In this document: positions 52,426-63,917 of the stretch, piece after piece
Position numbering within the stretch: the first letter of the stretch is position 1
Layout: each line of letters opens with the position of its first letter
Source: Herbaspirillum sp. RTI4
GTDB taxonomy: Bacteria; Pseudomonadota; Gammaproteobacteria; Burkholderiales; Burkholderiaceae_D
DNA: 64,000 bases
Assembly (NCBI RefSeq): GCF_034313965.1
Contig: NZ_JAVIWQ010000002.1
Span: 496,001 to 560,000 of the forward strand
Direction of reading: 5' to 3'
Notes under the pieces: generated by a model
The model's database searches: none
What the model saw: only the letters and a program-made list of their open reading frames with translations
What the model was told of the DNA's origin: nothing
Translations under genes and position numbers: made by a program

Positions 52426-52466
52426 GAGGCATTGAAGGGCTGCATTGCACGGCCTTTCAATGCCTC
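52426..52466. terminator. Stem-loop between DUF2891 gene and gyrB
   Basis: GAGGCATTGAAGGG (52426-52439) pairs with CCTTTCAATGCCTC (52453-52466), with one G-T pair. Lies 57 bases after the DUF2891 stop codon. A clear T-tract is missing, so termination is likely but not certain. Confidence 0.65.
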
Positions 52467-52485
52467 TTGCCCTTGATGAAATTCC

Positions 52486-52529
52486 AGAGTCTGTTGAGGT
52501 TTCGTTAGTGAGTAGTGTCAACAGACTCT
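52486..52529 (-). terminator. Stem-loop after gyrB
   Basis: AGAGTCTGTTGA (52486-52497) is the perfect inverse of TCAACAGACTCT (52518-52529), with a 20-base loop, starting seven bases after the gyrB stop codon (minus strand). No strong T-tract. Confidence 0.6.
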
Positions 52530-52535
52530 AACTCA

Positions 52536-55073
<2,538 letters not shown>

Positions 55074-55171
55074 TCAAAGACTGAATGCGCAAAACTAATT
55101 GCAAAATCACTTGTAAAACTGAATTCTTAAAAGCGGCAAAGGGGCGCGCTGTTGCGGCCCCTTGCGGTAAT

Positions 55172-55201
55172 GCGGCGCTTGCCGCGGGGACCGAAGTCCC
55201 C
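55172..55201 (-). terminator. Twin GC-rich hairpins between dnaN and gyrB
   Basis: GCGGC-GCTT-GCCGC (55172-55185) and GGGGAC-CGAA-GTCCCC (55186-55201) sit back to back just after the dnaN stop codon. There is no T-tract, so they may lower read-through or protect the dnaN mRNA end rather than stop transcription fully. Confidence 0.55.
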
Positions 55202-55208
55202 GGCGGTG

Positions 55209-56315
55209 CTAGATGCGCATTGGCATGACGACGTATTTGAAGTCGGCTTGCTCAGGCACGGTGATCAGTGCGGATGAGTTGGCGTCGCCCAGCGCGATGT
55301 TGACGCTGTCGGACTTCAGATTGTTGAGTACGTCGAGCAGATAGGTGACGTTGAAGCCGATGTCGACGCTGTCTCCGCCGTAATCGATTTCCAGTTCTTC
55401 GACGGCTTCTTCCTGATCCGCATTGGTGGAGCTGATCTTGAGGCTGCCCGGTGCAACAATCCAGCGCACGCCCTTGAACTTGTCGCTGGTCATGATGGCG
55501 GCGCGTTGCAAGGAACGCAGCAATTGATCGCGTCCGATGGTGAAGTTGTTTTTGTAGCCTTTAGGCACTACGCGGGTGTAGTCGGGGAATTTGCCCTCGA
55601 CCAGCTTGGAAATCAGTTCGATATCGGCAAAGCCGAGCTTGACCTGATTGTTGGCAATGTCGATCTGCACCGGCTCATCGCTGTCGCCTAATAAGCGTTG
55701 CAGTTCGATGATGGTCTTGCGCGGGATGATGACTTCCTGACGCGGGAAATCCTGTTCGGTTTCGACCTGGCAGAAAGCCAGACGATGACCGTCAGTGGCC
55801 ACGGCGATCACGTTTTTGCCTTCGACGACGAGCAGCAATCCGTTGAGGTAATAGCGGATGTCCTGTTGCGCCATGGAGAAATGAACCATGTTGAACAGGT
55901 GCTTGAGCGTTTTTTGCGGCAGGCTGACGGAGGCGTTGTAGTGCTCGGCCTGGGCTACGGTCGGAAACTCTTCCGCTGCCAGCGTTTGCAGTGCGAAGCG
56001 CGACTTGCCCGATTGCACCGTAAGGCGCTTGTTGGACAAGGTCATGGTGACTTCGCCGGTGTCAGGCAGGGCGCGCAGGATGTCGAGCAGTTTGCGCGCG
56101 GCGACGGTGGTGGCGACGCTTTCACTGCCGGAACCGACTTCTGCGTGCGTCGTGATCTGCACTTCTATATCGGTAGACAGAAAGGAAACCTTTTCGCCGT
56201 CTTTGCGTATGAGGATATTGGCCAGAATCGGCAATGTGTGCCGACGCTCGACAATACCGCTCACGATTTGCAGTGGCCGGAGAATGGTGTCTCTGCTGGT
56301 TTTGACCAATTGCAT
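55209..56315 (-). CDS. dnaN: DNA polymerase III beta subunit (sliding clamp)
   Basis: A 368-residue protein of three repeated clamp domains. It starts MQLVKTSRDTILRPLQIVSGIVERRHTLPILANILI and ends YVVMPMRI, both canonical for DnaN. The dimer rings DNA and tethers the replicase. It lies 323 bases downstream of dnaA and 174 bases upstream of gyrB, all on the minus strand and co-directional with a fork leaving the candidate origin at 63.4-63.9 kb. Confidence 0.98.
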   Translation of the reverse strand: MQLVKTSRDTILRPLQIVSGIVERRHTLPILANILIRKDGEKVSFLSTDIEVQITTHAEVGSGSESVATTVAARKLLDILRALPDTGEVTMTLSNKRLTVQSGKSRFALQTLAAEEFPTVAQAEHYNASVSLPQKTLKHLFNMVHFSMAQQDIRYYLNGLLLVVEGKNVIAVATDGHRLAFCQVETEQDFPRQEVIIPRKTIIELQRLLGDSDEPVQIDIANNQVKLGFADIELISKLVEGKFPDYTRVVPKGYKNNFTIGRDQLLRSLQRAAIMTSDKFKGVRWIVAPGSLKISSTNADQEEAVEELEIDYGGDSVDIGFNVTYLLDVLNNLKSDSVNIALGDANSSALITVPEQADFKYVVMPMRI

Positions 56316-56638
56316 AGTCTCGAACCCTTACGAAGAGTGGTTGATAAGTTGCCCGGGGCGACTGCATTGAGAGGCGCTTTTTTGCGCTTGCCGCCGGGTG
56401 TCATGACTGCATTGCGACTTCATTACGACTGTATTGCGGCCTTCATTCCATTCACTTCTCAGTACATTTCCAAGCTCTGCTGCTAAATTGCATCAACTGC
56501 ATGTATTTTTTGCTATCGCCGTACAAAAGTCTGCTTTTATCTTGCATCACCGCCAAATAGTCAGCTTATTACTGCTGCTGTACGGATTTGTGAAAAAAGC
56601 ACTCGCCATTGTATCAAATCAGCCCTGACCCGGCTGTT
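56316..56638 (-). other. dnaA-dnaN spacer with short tandem repeats
   Basis: 323 bases with no gene. Three 11-bp units GACTGCATTGC-like occupy 56405-56437. The part next to dnaA is AT-richer and may carry a dnaN promoter, which I could not define. Confidence 0.5.
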
Positions 56639-58015
56639 TTAACCCTTCAGGGTCTGCTCAAGCACATGCAACTCATGATTGCATTCGGGATTCTTGAGGC
56701 GGTCCGCTGTGATCTTGCGTACCGCATGCAAGACGGTGGTGTGATCGCGACCACCGAACAAGTCGCCGATTTCCGGCAAGCTTTTTTGTGTCAGTTCTTT
56801 GGCCAGGTACATGGCGATCTGACGTGGCCGCGCAATGTTGGCTGGCCGTTTTTTGGAGTACATGTCAGCGACTTTGATATTGAAAAAGTCAGCCACGGTC
56901 TTTTGGATGTTCTCTACTGAAACTTGTCGGTTCTGCACCGAGAGCAAGTCCTTGAGAGCATCCTTGACTACGTCAATGGTGATGTCCTTGCCGTGAAAAC
57001 GCGAGTACGCCAGAATTTTGCGCAACGCGCCTTCGAGTTCGCGCACGTTAGAGCGCAAATGCTTGGCGACGAAAAAGGCGACGTCATCGCTCAGCTGCAC
57101 CCCTTCCTGCGTGGCTTTTTTCATCAGGATGGCAACCCGCATTTCAAGCTCGGGCGGTTCGATCGCTACCGTCAGGCCGGAGTCGAAGCGCGAAGTGAGG
57201 CGCTCGTCCATGCCGGTGATTTCCTTGGGGTAGGTATCGCTGGTGATGATGATTTGTTTTTTGGCGGCGATCAGCGCTTCGAATGCGTAAAAGAATTCTT
57301 CCTGCGTGCGGCTCTTGCCGCCGAAAAATTGAATATCGTCAATCAGCAACAAATCGAGTGAATGATAGTAGCGCTTGAAGTCGTCGAAACCCTTGCGCTG
57401 ATAGGCCGTCACCACGTCGCGCACATATTGCTCGGCGTGGATGTAGCGGATTTTTGCCGACGGATTGTCGATAAGGACCTGGTTGCCGATTGCGTGAATC
57501 AGATGGGTTTTGCCCAATCCGACGCCGCCGTAGAGAAATAGCGGGTTGTAGGACACCCCGGGATTATTCGCGACCTGGGTTGCGGCGGCGCGCGCCAGCT
57601 GGTTGGCTTTTCCGGTGACGAAGTTATCGAAAGTCAGGACATCGTTGATGCGCGACAGGTCTTGACGTGGCACAACCGGTGCTTGCGCTTCCGGAGACCT
57701 CTGTTGAGACGCGACGTAAGAAGCCGCCTCGGTATTACCGGCCGGATAAGCAACGGGCGCGGTTTTTTTAGCGCCGCGTGGATCGAGGACGAATTGCACA
57801 TCGATCGCCATTTCCCAATACGATGCGGCGATTGCTGTAATACGGCTCGCGAACTGCGTCTTGACCCAGTCGAGCTTGAAGCGATTAGGCGCGGCAATGC
57901 GCAGCCGGCCGTCTTCGTAGTCCAGCGGTACCAGCGGCTTGATCCAGGCACTGTACTGCTGGGGCGTCAGCTCTTGCTCTAATTGCGCAGAGCAAGCCTG
58001 CCAGAAATTTTCCAT
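56639..58015 (-). CDS. dnaA: Chromosomal replication initiator protein DnaA
   Basis: A 458-residue initiator. Domain I (1-~80) begins [26 protein letters not shown] short Ala/Pro/Gln-rich domain II follows. The AAA+ domain III has Walker A GGVGLGKT (163-170) and Walker [10 protein letters not shown]. Domain IV carries the DnaA-box signature [15 protein letters not shown]. The start at ATG 58015 matches the conserved N-terminus; the frame runs 58 codons further upstream without conservation. Unlike most relatives, its upstream neighbour is a glutamine amidotransferase, not an oriC/rpmH region. One DnaA box lies upstream. Confidence 0.98.
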   Translation of the reverse strand: MENFWQACSAQLEQELTPQQYSAWIKPLVPLDYEDGRLRIAAPNRFKLDWVKTQFASRITAIAASYWEMAIDVQFVLDPRGAKKTAPVAYPAGNTEAASYVASQQRSPEAQAPVVPRQDLSRINDVLTFDNFVTGKANQLARAAATQVANNPGVSYNPLFLYGGVGLGKTHLIHAIGNQVLIDNPSAKIRYIHAEQYVRDVVTAYQRKGFDDFKRYYHSLDLLLIDDIQFFGGKSRTQEEFFYAFEALIAAKKQIIITSDTYPKEITGMDERLTSRFDSGLTVAIEPPELEMRVAILMKKATQEGVQLSDDVAFFVAKHLRSNVRELEGALRKILAYSRFHGKDITIDVVKDALKDLLSVQNRQVSVENIQKTVADFFNIKVADMYSKKRPANIARPRQIAMYLAKELTQKSLPEIGDLFGGRDHTTVLHAVRKITADRLKNPECNHELHVLEQTLKG

Positions 58016-58219
58016 GAATCTACTTATGACAAGAGGTGAAAAGCGCATCCGCTGCCAACGAGTGGCAGCAGACAATATGGGGGTACGGGGTGGTATTGAT
58101 TCAGGAACTGCCAGCTGTTTCAGCTGCCGCGTGCTATTAATTTTACCGGCATGCCTGTTCAACGAAGAGGACATGGCCGCTTGATGCACGGTAGGTCATT
58201 TTACTCCCGACAGCGAAAG

Positions 58220-58228
58220 TTATCCACA
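58220..58228 (+). promoter_or_regulatory. DnaA box upstream of dnaA
   Basis: A perfect TTATCCACA, 205 bases before the dnaA start codon and 50 bases before the amidotransferase end. It is single and is not followed by DnaA-trios or an AT-rich stretch, so autoregulation of dnaA is more likely than origin function. Confidence 0.75.
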
Positions 58229-58277
58229 GGCGGCTTCTTTTTTACGAACAGATTTTTATTACATGAACCGTTTAAGC

Positions 58278-59042
58278 TTATGCAACTTCTCCGTCGATGA
58301 ACGTGATGAGTTCACCGCTTTGAAACGCCGTCCAGGTTTCGTTGGTCGTCAGCGGTTGGGTGACGATGACCGCCACCCGATCATTGGTAGTCGTGACCTC
58401 GGCGAAGTCGACACTCAGGTCTTCATCCGATAACTTGGCGGTGGTGAAGGGGTGCTGGCGAATTACGTAGTACAGATTGGTGGAGCAATGTGCAAACAGC
58501 GCAGAGCCATCCGACAACAGCATGTTAAATGCGCCGTGTGCTGCAATTAGTGGCATCAGCCGTGCTAACTCCGCGCGCAAGTCTGCCAGGGGTGGCAAGG
58601 CAGAACCGAACGTACGTTGTAATTCTTGCAAAAGGTAGCAAAAGGCGTGTTCGCTGTCAGTGGTTCCGACGGGCCGATAAGGGCCATCCAGCGTCGGGTT
58701 GAAATTCTTCAAGTCCCCGTTATGCGCAAACACCCAGTAACGCCCCCACAGTTCCCGGACAAACGGGTGACAATTGGCGAGTGTGACTCGTCCTTGGGTT
58801 GCTTTACGGATATGGGCAATAACGTGCTGCGATTTGATCGGGCAGCGACGGATAAGATCGGCTACGGGCGACGTTACCGCCGCCTGATAATCGACGAAAT
58901 GGCGTACGCCAGAGCCTTCGAAGAAGGCGATGCCCCAGCCATCGCTGTGATGATCGGTCAAACCCCCGCGTGTTGCGAAACCGGTAAAGCTAAAAACGAT
59001 ATCAGTGGGCGTATTGCAATTCATCCCGAGTAACTGGCACAT
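58278..59042 (-). CDS. Class II glutamine amidotransferase (YafJ-like)
   Basis: A 254-residue Ntn-hydrolase. After Met removal Cys2 is the nucleophile (MCQLLGMNC). HIRKATQG, NCHPFVRELWGRYWVFAHNGDLKNF and TDSEHAFCYLLQEL are typical of stand-alone glutaminase-domain proteins of the YafJ type. No synthetase domain is attached. The physiological acceptor is unknown. It occupies the place directly upstream of dnaA. Confidence 0.92.
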   Translation of the reverse strand: MCQLLGMNCNTPTDIVFSFTGFATRGGLTDHHSDGWGIAFFEGSGVRHFVDYQAAVTSPVADLIRRCPIKSQHVIAHIRKATQGRVTLANCHPFVRELWGRYWVFAHNGDLKNFNPTLDGPYRPVGTTDSEHAFCYLLQELQRTFGSALPPLADLRAELARLMPLIAAHGAFNMLLSDGSALFAHCSTNLYYVIRQHPFTTAKLSDEDLSVDFAEVTTTNDRVAVIVTQPLTTNETWTAFQSGELITFIDGEVA

Positions 59043-59202
59043 GTCTGTTTGGTCAAGCTGTAGCGGATAAGGGTGGAGGGATGGGCTGCGTTTTCTTAGC
59101 TGGTTACGGTAACACGCGACTGCGGCTCGAAAAATATAAATTACTGCCAGCGTTTTTTTCAGCTTTGAACAGAGGATTAACCGCTACACCCCCGGCATCA
59201 AT

Positions 59203-59235
59203 AAAAAAACCCCGCATGTAAAAACAGGCGAGGTT
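59203..59235 (-). terminator. Terminator for the small-protein gene at 59310
   Basis: On the minus strand AACCTCGC (59228-59235 inverse) pairs with GCGGGGTT (one G-T pair), followed by a run of seven T. Located 75 bases after the stop codon at 59310. Confidence 0.8.
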
Positions 59236-59309
59236 CGTTTTACGGCAAATCTTACTTCTTGGTATAGCCTTACTAACAGTCTTACGCTAAGCAGTTTTAC
59301 AAGCCAAAA

Positions 59310-59636
59310 TTAATCGCGGGCAGCAATAGCGCGCAACTCCGCAGCAAGTCCTGGTTGGCTATTGTTATAGTGGTTGGCCATACGGTTCATTATGCGCAAG
59401 CCTTCAAAGCGGTGTTTTTCACGGCGTTCTGCCAAAGACTGCCTTGGCTTGAACAGCACCAACAATGCGCGCAATACCCCTGCAACCAGCGGTTTGAATA
59501 CCACTAATAATGTGGCCAGGGCTCCAACACCCAAAACAGGGCGAACCAGTGCGATTGTTGCGCCGGCTACCGTTTGTGCGAAAGGGGCCGCAGCTTCAAT
59601 TGCTTCCATTGGGAAGGCTAAGTTGGTCAGGAACAT
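59310..59636 (-). CDS. Small membrane-associated protein with QPxLAAELRxIA C-terminal motif
   Basis: A 108-residue protein of unknown function. A long hydrophobic stretch (~residues 20-65: ATIALVRPVLGVGALATLLV, then ALLVLFKP) suggests one or two membrane helices, followed by a basic segment RQSLAERREKHRF and the C-terminal MNRMANHYNNSQPGLAAELRAIAARD. The last ~25 residues match the next small protein upstream. Start ATG 59636 has GAAAG upstream; in-frame alternatives at 59675 and 59771 exist. A terminator follows. Confidence 0.7.
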   Translation of the reverse strand: MFLTNLAFPMEAIEAAAPFAQTVAGATIALVRPVLGVGALATLLVVFKPLVAGVLRALLVLFKPRQSLAERREKHRFEGLRIMNRMANHYNNSQPGLAAELRAIAARD

Positions 59637-59811
59637 GGTGTTGCTTTCTTTAGTGATTGCCTGCTGTTGTTTCATTGCGGCTGTCGTTGTGGCCGCAGGG
59701 CAACTCAACAGCGAGGCAAATCGGTCATGCTTTTTGTGCGGCGCGGAAAGAACTCTTTTCTCCGCTTTCAACCGACGATCAGCGAGTGATTAACGTACGT
59801 TTGGCGGGTTA

Positions 59812-60045
59812 TTAACCGCGTGATGCAATGAAGCGCAATTCTGCCGCCAGATTCGGTTGCGTTGCTTCCATGCTGTTGCTCATGCTGTTCAAATAGGCCA
59901 GTTCACGATCCGCATGCAGGTTTTGCGCATTCAGCAAGCGTTGTTTCTTGTTTGCTGCAATAGCGATGGACAATGTATGCAATACAGTGCGGATCTTGCT
60001 AACAAGACTGGTGTGGGAAGAGTAAGAAGCGGTCAGGGTGCTCAT
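59812..60045 (-). CDS. Small protein sharing the QPxLAAELRxIA C-terminal motif
   Basis: A 77-residue protein without a membrane segment: helical, basic middle (IAIAANKKQRLLNAQ) and the C-terminal NSMSNSMEATQPNLAAELRFIASRG. It aligns with the end of the 108-residue protein downstream (about 14 of 25 identical), while most codons for the shared residues differ at the third base, which indicates selection on the protein. AAGGAATAC precedes the ATG. It lies divergent from a LysR gene. Function unknown. Confidence 0.75.
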   Translation of the reverse strand: MSTLTASYSSHTSLVSKIRTVLHTLSIAIAANKKQRLLNAQNLHADRELAYLNSMSNSMEATQPNLAAELRFIASRG

Positions 60046-60309
60046 GATGTATTCCTTGGTAGTTGATTTTCAATGTAGGGGCTGGCGCTAACGCGGCACT
60101 GCATCCCTATGAATTTCATCTCTAAATGCGTTAATGTTGCATTGCAGTGTAATGATCCCCTCGAATAATTTCCAATTTTGATTGGCGATAACAGTTATAT
60201 TGTTCATGAATGTGTTTTGCATGCGTTATCAGCCTCAGCGCTAGCGGCTATTGCGACCTTCGCCCCCGCACCTTCACCGTCATCGACACCGTCAATTTGC
60301 AGGACTGCC

Positions 60310-61260
60310 ATGAACTTTCTGACTCTCGATCTCAACTTGTTACGCGTCTTCGACGCTGTAATGACCGAACAAAACCTGACACGCGCCGCCAATCTGCTGG
60401 CGATGACACAGCCGGCGGTATCGAATGCCTTGAAGCGTTTGCGCGATTCCCTGCACGATGACTTACTGATCCGTACCGCACACGGCGTAAAGCCAACACC
60501 CCGCGCCGAAGAGCTCTGGCCGACCATACGCCGGGCCTTATCGGAACTGGAGGCGATTATTACGCCGGAGACCTTTGACGTGACGCGCGCCCAGAACACC
60601 TTTCGCATGGCGATGGTGGATGCGACAGCCGCTCTGTGGCTACCGTCGCTGGTGCGCACCATACTGCGTGAGGCCCCACAACTTAAAATCCGCATGATGC
60701 CGTTGACCACCCGCGACCCACGCTCGATGCTATTGCGCGGTGATGTTGATCTGGCAATTGGGTTTTTCCCGGGCGTTGCGGCACAACTTGCCGATGGCGG
60801 CATGGCAAAAACGCAAATCAGCCATCAGCGTCTGTATACCGGCCACTATGTCTGCGTGATGAACAAGAACCATCCTTTAGCAACGCAAGAAATGACGCTG
60901 GACCGGTATTGCGCTGCCGATCATTTGCTCGTGAGTCTTTCAGGCAAGCCGCACGCTGTTATTGACGATGTGCTGGCCAGCATGAACCGCGAACGGCGTA
61001 TTTTATTGACCGTGAACCAATTTTTTACTGCGGGTCGCATCGTTGCCAGTTCCGATCTGATCACGGTATTACCGCGCCATCTGATCGCCGCCACAGGAAT
61101 GACGGAAGCGCTGGTCGTCAAGGAATTACCGTTTCAGACCCCACAAGAGCATGTCGATATGCTCTGGCATGAGCGCGATGCCCGCAATCCGGCCCATAAA
61201 TGGCTGCGAGCGCACTTGAGCGCCACCACACACGACGAATTCGGTCGTATTGATACTTAA
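60310..61260 (+). CDS. LysR-family transcriptional regulator (NodD/LeuO-like group)
   Basis: A 316-residue regulator. It begins MNFLTLDLNLLRVFDAVMTEQNLTRAANLLAMTQPAVSNALKRLRD, typical of the group with NodD, NahR and LeuO (LDLNLL opening), with an effector domain from ~95. AGGACTGCC precedes ATG 60310; the frame continues 44 codons upstream without conservation. The target is not known; the divergent small-protein gene is the nearest candidate. Confidence 0.88.
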   Translation: MNFLTLDLNLLRVFDAVMTEQNLTRAANLLAMTQPAVSNALKRLRDSLHDDLLIRTAHGVKPTPRAEELWPTIRRALSELEAIITPETFDVTRAQNTFRMAMVDATAALWLPSLVRTILREAPQLKIRMMPLTTRDPRSMLLRGDVDLAIGFFPGVAAQLADGGMAKTQISHQRLYTGHYVCVMNKNHPLATQEMTLDRYCAADHLLVSLSGKPHAVIDDVLASMNRERRILLTVNQFFTAGRIVASSDLITVLPRHLIAATGMTEALVVKELPFQTPQEHVDMLWHERDARNPAHKWLRAHLSATTHDEFGRIDT

Positions 61261-61292
61261 AAATCAGACTTATTAGGTCTATCAGGACTCAC

Positions 61293-63305
61293 ATGCACTC
61301 TCTCCCCAAATACGTCGCCTGGTTTTTTGCCTTTATCGTCACTCTGATTATTCTGTGCGCGGCCATCTTGCTCAACCTCGATATCGACCGTTTCAAGCCT
61401 TGGTTAAATCAGCGCATCAGTAACAATACTGGTCGGCATTTTGCTATTAACGGCCCGCTTTCTTTGGAGTGGAAGAAATCACAAACAGCCCATCAAGGCT
61501 GGATACCTCTGCCAGAAATTACAGCACAGGATATTCGCCTGTCCAATCCTGATGGGGCATCTGCTACCGAGGACATGCTGAAAATAGACCGTTTGCGCTT
61601 CAGCGTAGAACTGTTGCCCTTGTTGCAGATGAACATCGTGTTACCGACACTGGAAATGGATGCCCCGTCGCTTTCTCTCTCTCGCAGTAAATCCTTACAA
61701 AATAACTGGACCTTCAAAGTATTACCTCCTTCCGCATGGAATGTTCGCCTGGAACGCATTGCTATCAACAAAGGATCGGTGCAACTCAACGACGCCTTCC
61801 TGAAAATTCGCGCTCGCATGCTGATGGACACCTTACCGCAGGCGCTCCCGGGCAGTTATGGCTTGCTATGGTCGGTGAATGGTGATTACAACGGCGCGCC
61901 CATTGTCGGCAACGGTAAGGCGGGTTCCGTACTTTCGCTGCAAAATGAAGCCGTCCCTTTTCCGCTGGAAGCTAAAGTGCAGCTCGGTAAAAGCGCTATT
62001 GCGTTCAAAGGTAACCTGACAAAACCAAACAATCTGGCAGCAATTGATCTGCAACTCAGTTTATCGAGCGACAGCATGGCGCATCTGTTTCCCCTCACGG
62101 GCATCTTGTTGCCGCAGACACCGCCCTTCCACACGGAAGGGCATTTAACCGGGCAATTGGATAAAGTCCACAGCCTTTGGACCTACGATCAATTTTCCGG
62201 CAAGGTGGGTGCCAGCGATCTGAGCGGTTCGGTGCAATACGAAACCAGTCCACAGGCCCGCCCTGTTTTGAGCGGCAAAGTAGCGTCGCGTCTGCTGCGA
62301 CTACAGGATTTAGGCCCGGTCATTGGTGCTGATTCGAATGCGTCCAAACAGCAGCGCGGCGCGGAAGAAAGGCAACCTACAGGAAAAGTGCTGCCACAGA
62401 TGCAGTTTCAAACAGCCAACTGGGATGCGCTAGACGCCGATATCCAGTTCACGGCCCGGCAAATCGTGAAAGACAAAAATCTGCATTTTTCCGACTTGGT
62501 CACGACTATTCGCATGAAAGATAAAGTACTGACGCTGTCACCACTTAATTTTTCTATGGCTGATGGCCAACTGGTTTCCAAGGCAATTCTGGATGGACGT
62601 TCGGAACGCATTAATGCGGCAGTTACCGTGTCAGCACGGCATCTAAAAATTCAAAAGTTATTCCCGGCGCTGGAAGTGAATCAAACAAGTTTCGGCGAAA
62701 TTAACGGAGATGCTCACCTATCAGCCTCTGGTGATTCCGTTGCAATGATGCTGGGGAATTCGAACGGTGAACTAAAGACTTTGATCAACCAAGGGGCTAT
62801 CAGCAAGTTATTGCTGGAAGAAATGGGGCTGAATCTGGGAAATATTGCTGTTTCCAAGATGTTCGGAGACAAGCAGGTGAAATTGAACTGCCTTGTCAGC
62901 GATTTCAATATCAGTCATGGGGTCATGGATGCACGTACCTTCCTTCTCGATACCGAAGACGCGCTCATATCCGTCACAGGCCAGATCAATCTGAACAAGG
63001 AAGTGATCGCCTTGAAGATCAATCCCAAAAGCAAGGGCATCCGTATTTTTTCCCTGAATGCTCCGCTTTACGTTACTGGCAGCTTTAACCAGCCGGATAT
63101 CAGCGTCGACAAGGGCGTGCTTGCTTTGCGTGCAGGTGGCGCTCTGGCGCTGGGACTGCTGGCGGCTCCGGCGGCTTTGCTGCCCTTAATGTACGCAGGA
63201 TCGAGCAACGATGATAACTGCAGCCAGTTTCTTGTCAAAGCCGGCATCAAACCCCTCGCAGCCGTTCCTGTTACGGCTGCGCCGCTTCCAGGTCCTACCA
63301 ACTAA
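61293..63305 (+). CDS. AsmA-family protein
   Basis: A 670-residue protein with one N-terminal membrane helix (~8-28, VAWFFAFIVTLIILCAAILL) and a long periplasmic beta-rich region. It starts with the AsmA block LDIDRFKPWLNQRISNNTGRHFAINGPLSLEW and has the C-terminal conserved half (DNSNGEL-like SNGELKTLINQGAISKLLLEEMGLN, TGSFNQPDISVDKG). AsmA proteins belong to the bridge-like lipid-transfer group at the cell envelope. It ends about 100 bases before the origin-like region. Confidence 0.9.
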   Translation: MHSLPKYVAWFFAFIVTLIILCAAILLNLDIDRFKPWLNQRISNNTGRHFAINGPLSLEWKKSQTAHQGWIPLPEITAQDIRLSNPDGASATEDMLKIDRLRFSVELLPLLQMNIVLPTLEMDAPSLSLSRSKSLQNNWTFKVLPPSAWNVRLERIAINKGSVQLNDAFLKIRARMLMDTLPQALPGSYGLLWSVNGDYNGAPIVGNGKAGSVLSLQNEAVPFPLEAKVQLGKSAIAFKGNLTKPNNLAAIDLQLSLSSDSMAHLFPLTGILLPQTPPFHTEGHLTGQLDKVHSLWTYDQFSGKVGASDLSGSVQYETSPQARPVLSGKVASRLLRLQDLGPVIGADSNASKQQRGAEERQPTGKVLPQMQFQTANWDALDADIQFTARQIVKDKNLHFSDLVTTIRMKDKVLTLSPLNFSMADGQLVSKAILDGRSERINAAVTVSARHLKIQKLFPALEVNQTSFGEINGDAHLSASGDSVAMMLGNSNGELKTLINQGAISKLLLEEMGLNLGNIAVSKMFGDKQVKLNCLVSDFNISHGVMDARTFLLDTEDALISVTGQINLNKEVIALKINPKSKGIRIFSLNAPLYVTGSFNQPDISVDKGVLALRAGGALALGLLAAPAALLPLMYAGSSNDDNCSQFLVKAGIKPLAAVPVTAAPLPGPTN

Positions 63306-63407
63306 AACGACTGCACTGGCTTGCTGAATGCTTTCTGGCAAGCCAGCAGGCACGTCGCTCTCTTCCCCACTTTCTGTCTGTCGCTTGAAGCAAGCCCTTG
63401 TTTCGGC

Positions 63408-63416
63408 TGTGGATAA
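63408..63416 (-). promoter_or_regulatory. DnaA box, copy 1 left
   Basis: TGTGGATAA, the reverse of the consensus TTATCCACA, facing the box at 63565. Confidence 0.85.
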
Positions 63417-63564
63417 GCCTGGGGATAAGCTGTTGAGCATTATTGGACAACTCCCGCCATTTACCCCCCTTCCGTTTTTATCCCAAACTCATCCTGCGTT
63501 CATACAGAGTTTACAAGTCACTTATTTTCGCGATAAGTACCTGTATATAAAGAGGAATAGTGAC

Positions 63565-63614
63565 TTATCCACAATTTAGCGAATGCCTACTATTATTACT
63601 ATTTATATATATAA
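63565..63614 (+). other. Basal origin unwinding element 1: DnaA box, spacer, DnaA-trios, AT palindrome
   Basis: TTATCCACA (63565-63573), a 13-base spacer containing GCGAATGC, then five trios on the lower strand read 3' to 5' as GAT GAT AAT AAT GAT (63587-63601), then the palindrome TTATATATATAA (63603-63614). This order and polarity match the DnaA-box/DnaA-trio unwinding system described for bacterial origins. Confidence 0.82.
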
Positions 63615-63722
63615 GCTGTTAACTTAATAAATCAAAAACGGGATTTTTTCAAACTGAGGGGATTTTTTCTTTTTTTAAAAACGGAAAACAACTTTATTCA
63701 AAACAAGTCTTGTTAATAACTC

Positions 63723-63731
63723 TGTGGATAA
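63723..63731 (-). promoter_or_regulatory. DnaA box, copy 2 left
   Basis: TGTGGATAA, inverse consensus, 315 bases after the matching box of copy 1 and facing the box at 63868. Confidence 0.85.
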
Positions 63732-63867
63732 GCTGTTAGCTATTAATGAACAACTAACAAAAAAATCGCCTTGTCTTTTTTTATCCTGAATTCATCCTCC
63801 TTCCATACAGAGTTTACGAAGCATTTATTTTCGAACCAAGTACTTGAAAATAAAAGAGAAAAACCAG

Positions 63868-63917
63868 TTATCCACAAATTTTGCACTCCCTACTATTACT
63901 ACTATTTATATATATAA
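63868..63917 (+). other. Basal origin unwinding element 2: DnaA box, spacer, DnaA-trios, AT palindrome
   Basis: TTATCCACA (63868-63876), a 13-base spacer, lower-strand trios GAT GAT AAT GAT GAT (63890-63904), then TTATATATATAA (63906-63917). Box-to-trio spacing is identical to element 1 although the spacer sequence differs, which suggests both copies are kept functional. Confidence 0.82.

Larger units (their letters stand above)
63408..63626 (+). repeat. Origin module copy 1
   Basis: First of two diverged direct repeats. It contains TGTGGATAA (63408-63416), a CATACAGAGTTTAC block, a TTATTTTCG element, TTATCCACA (63565-63573) and the trio/AT tract, in the same order and nearly the same spacing as copy 2. 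Confidence 0.9.

Noticed and set aside
58016..58277. Standard oriC directly upstream of dnaA
   Set aside because: Only one DnaA box, no trios and no AT-rich unwinding tract are present; the 63.4-63.9 kb region has all of them.
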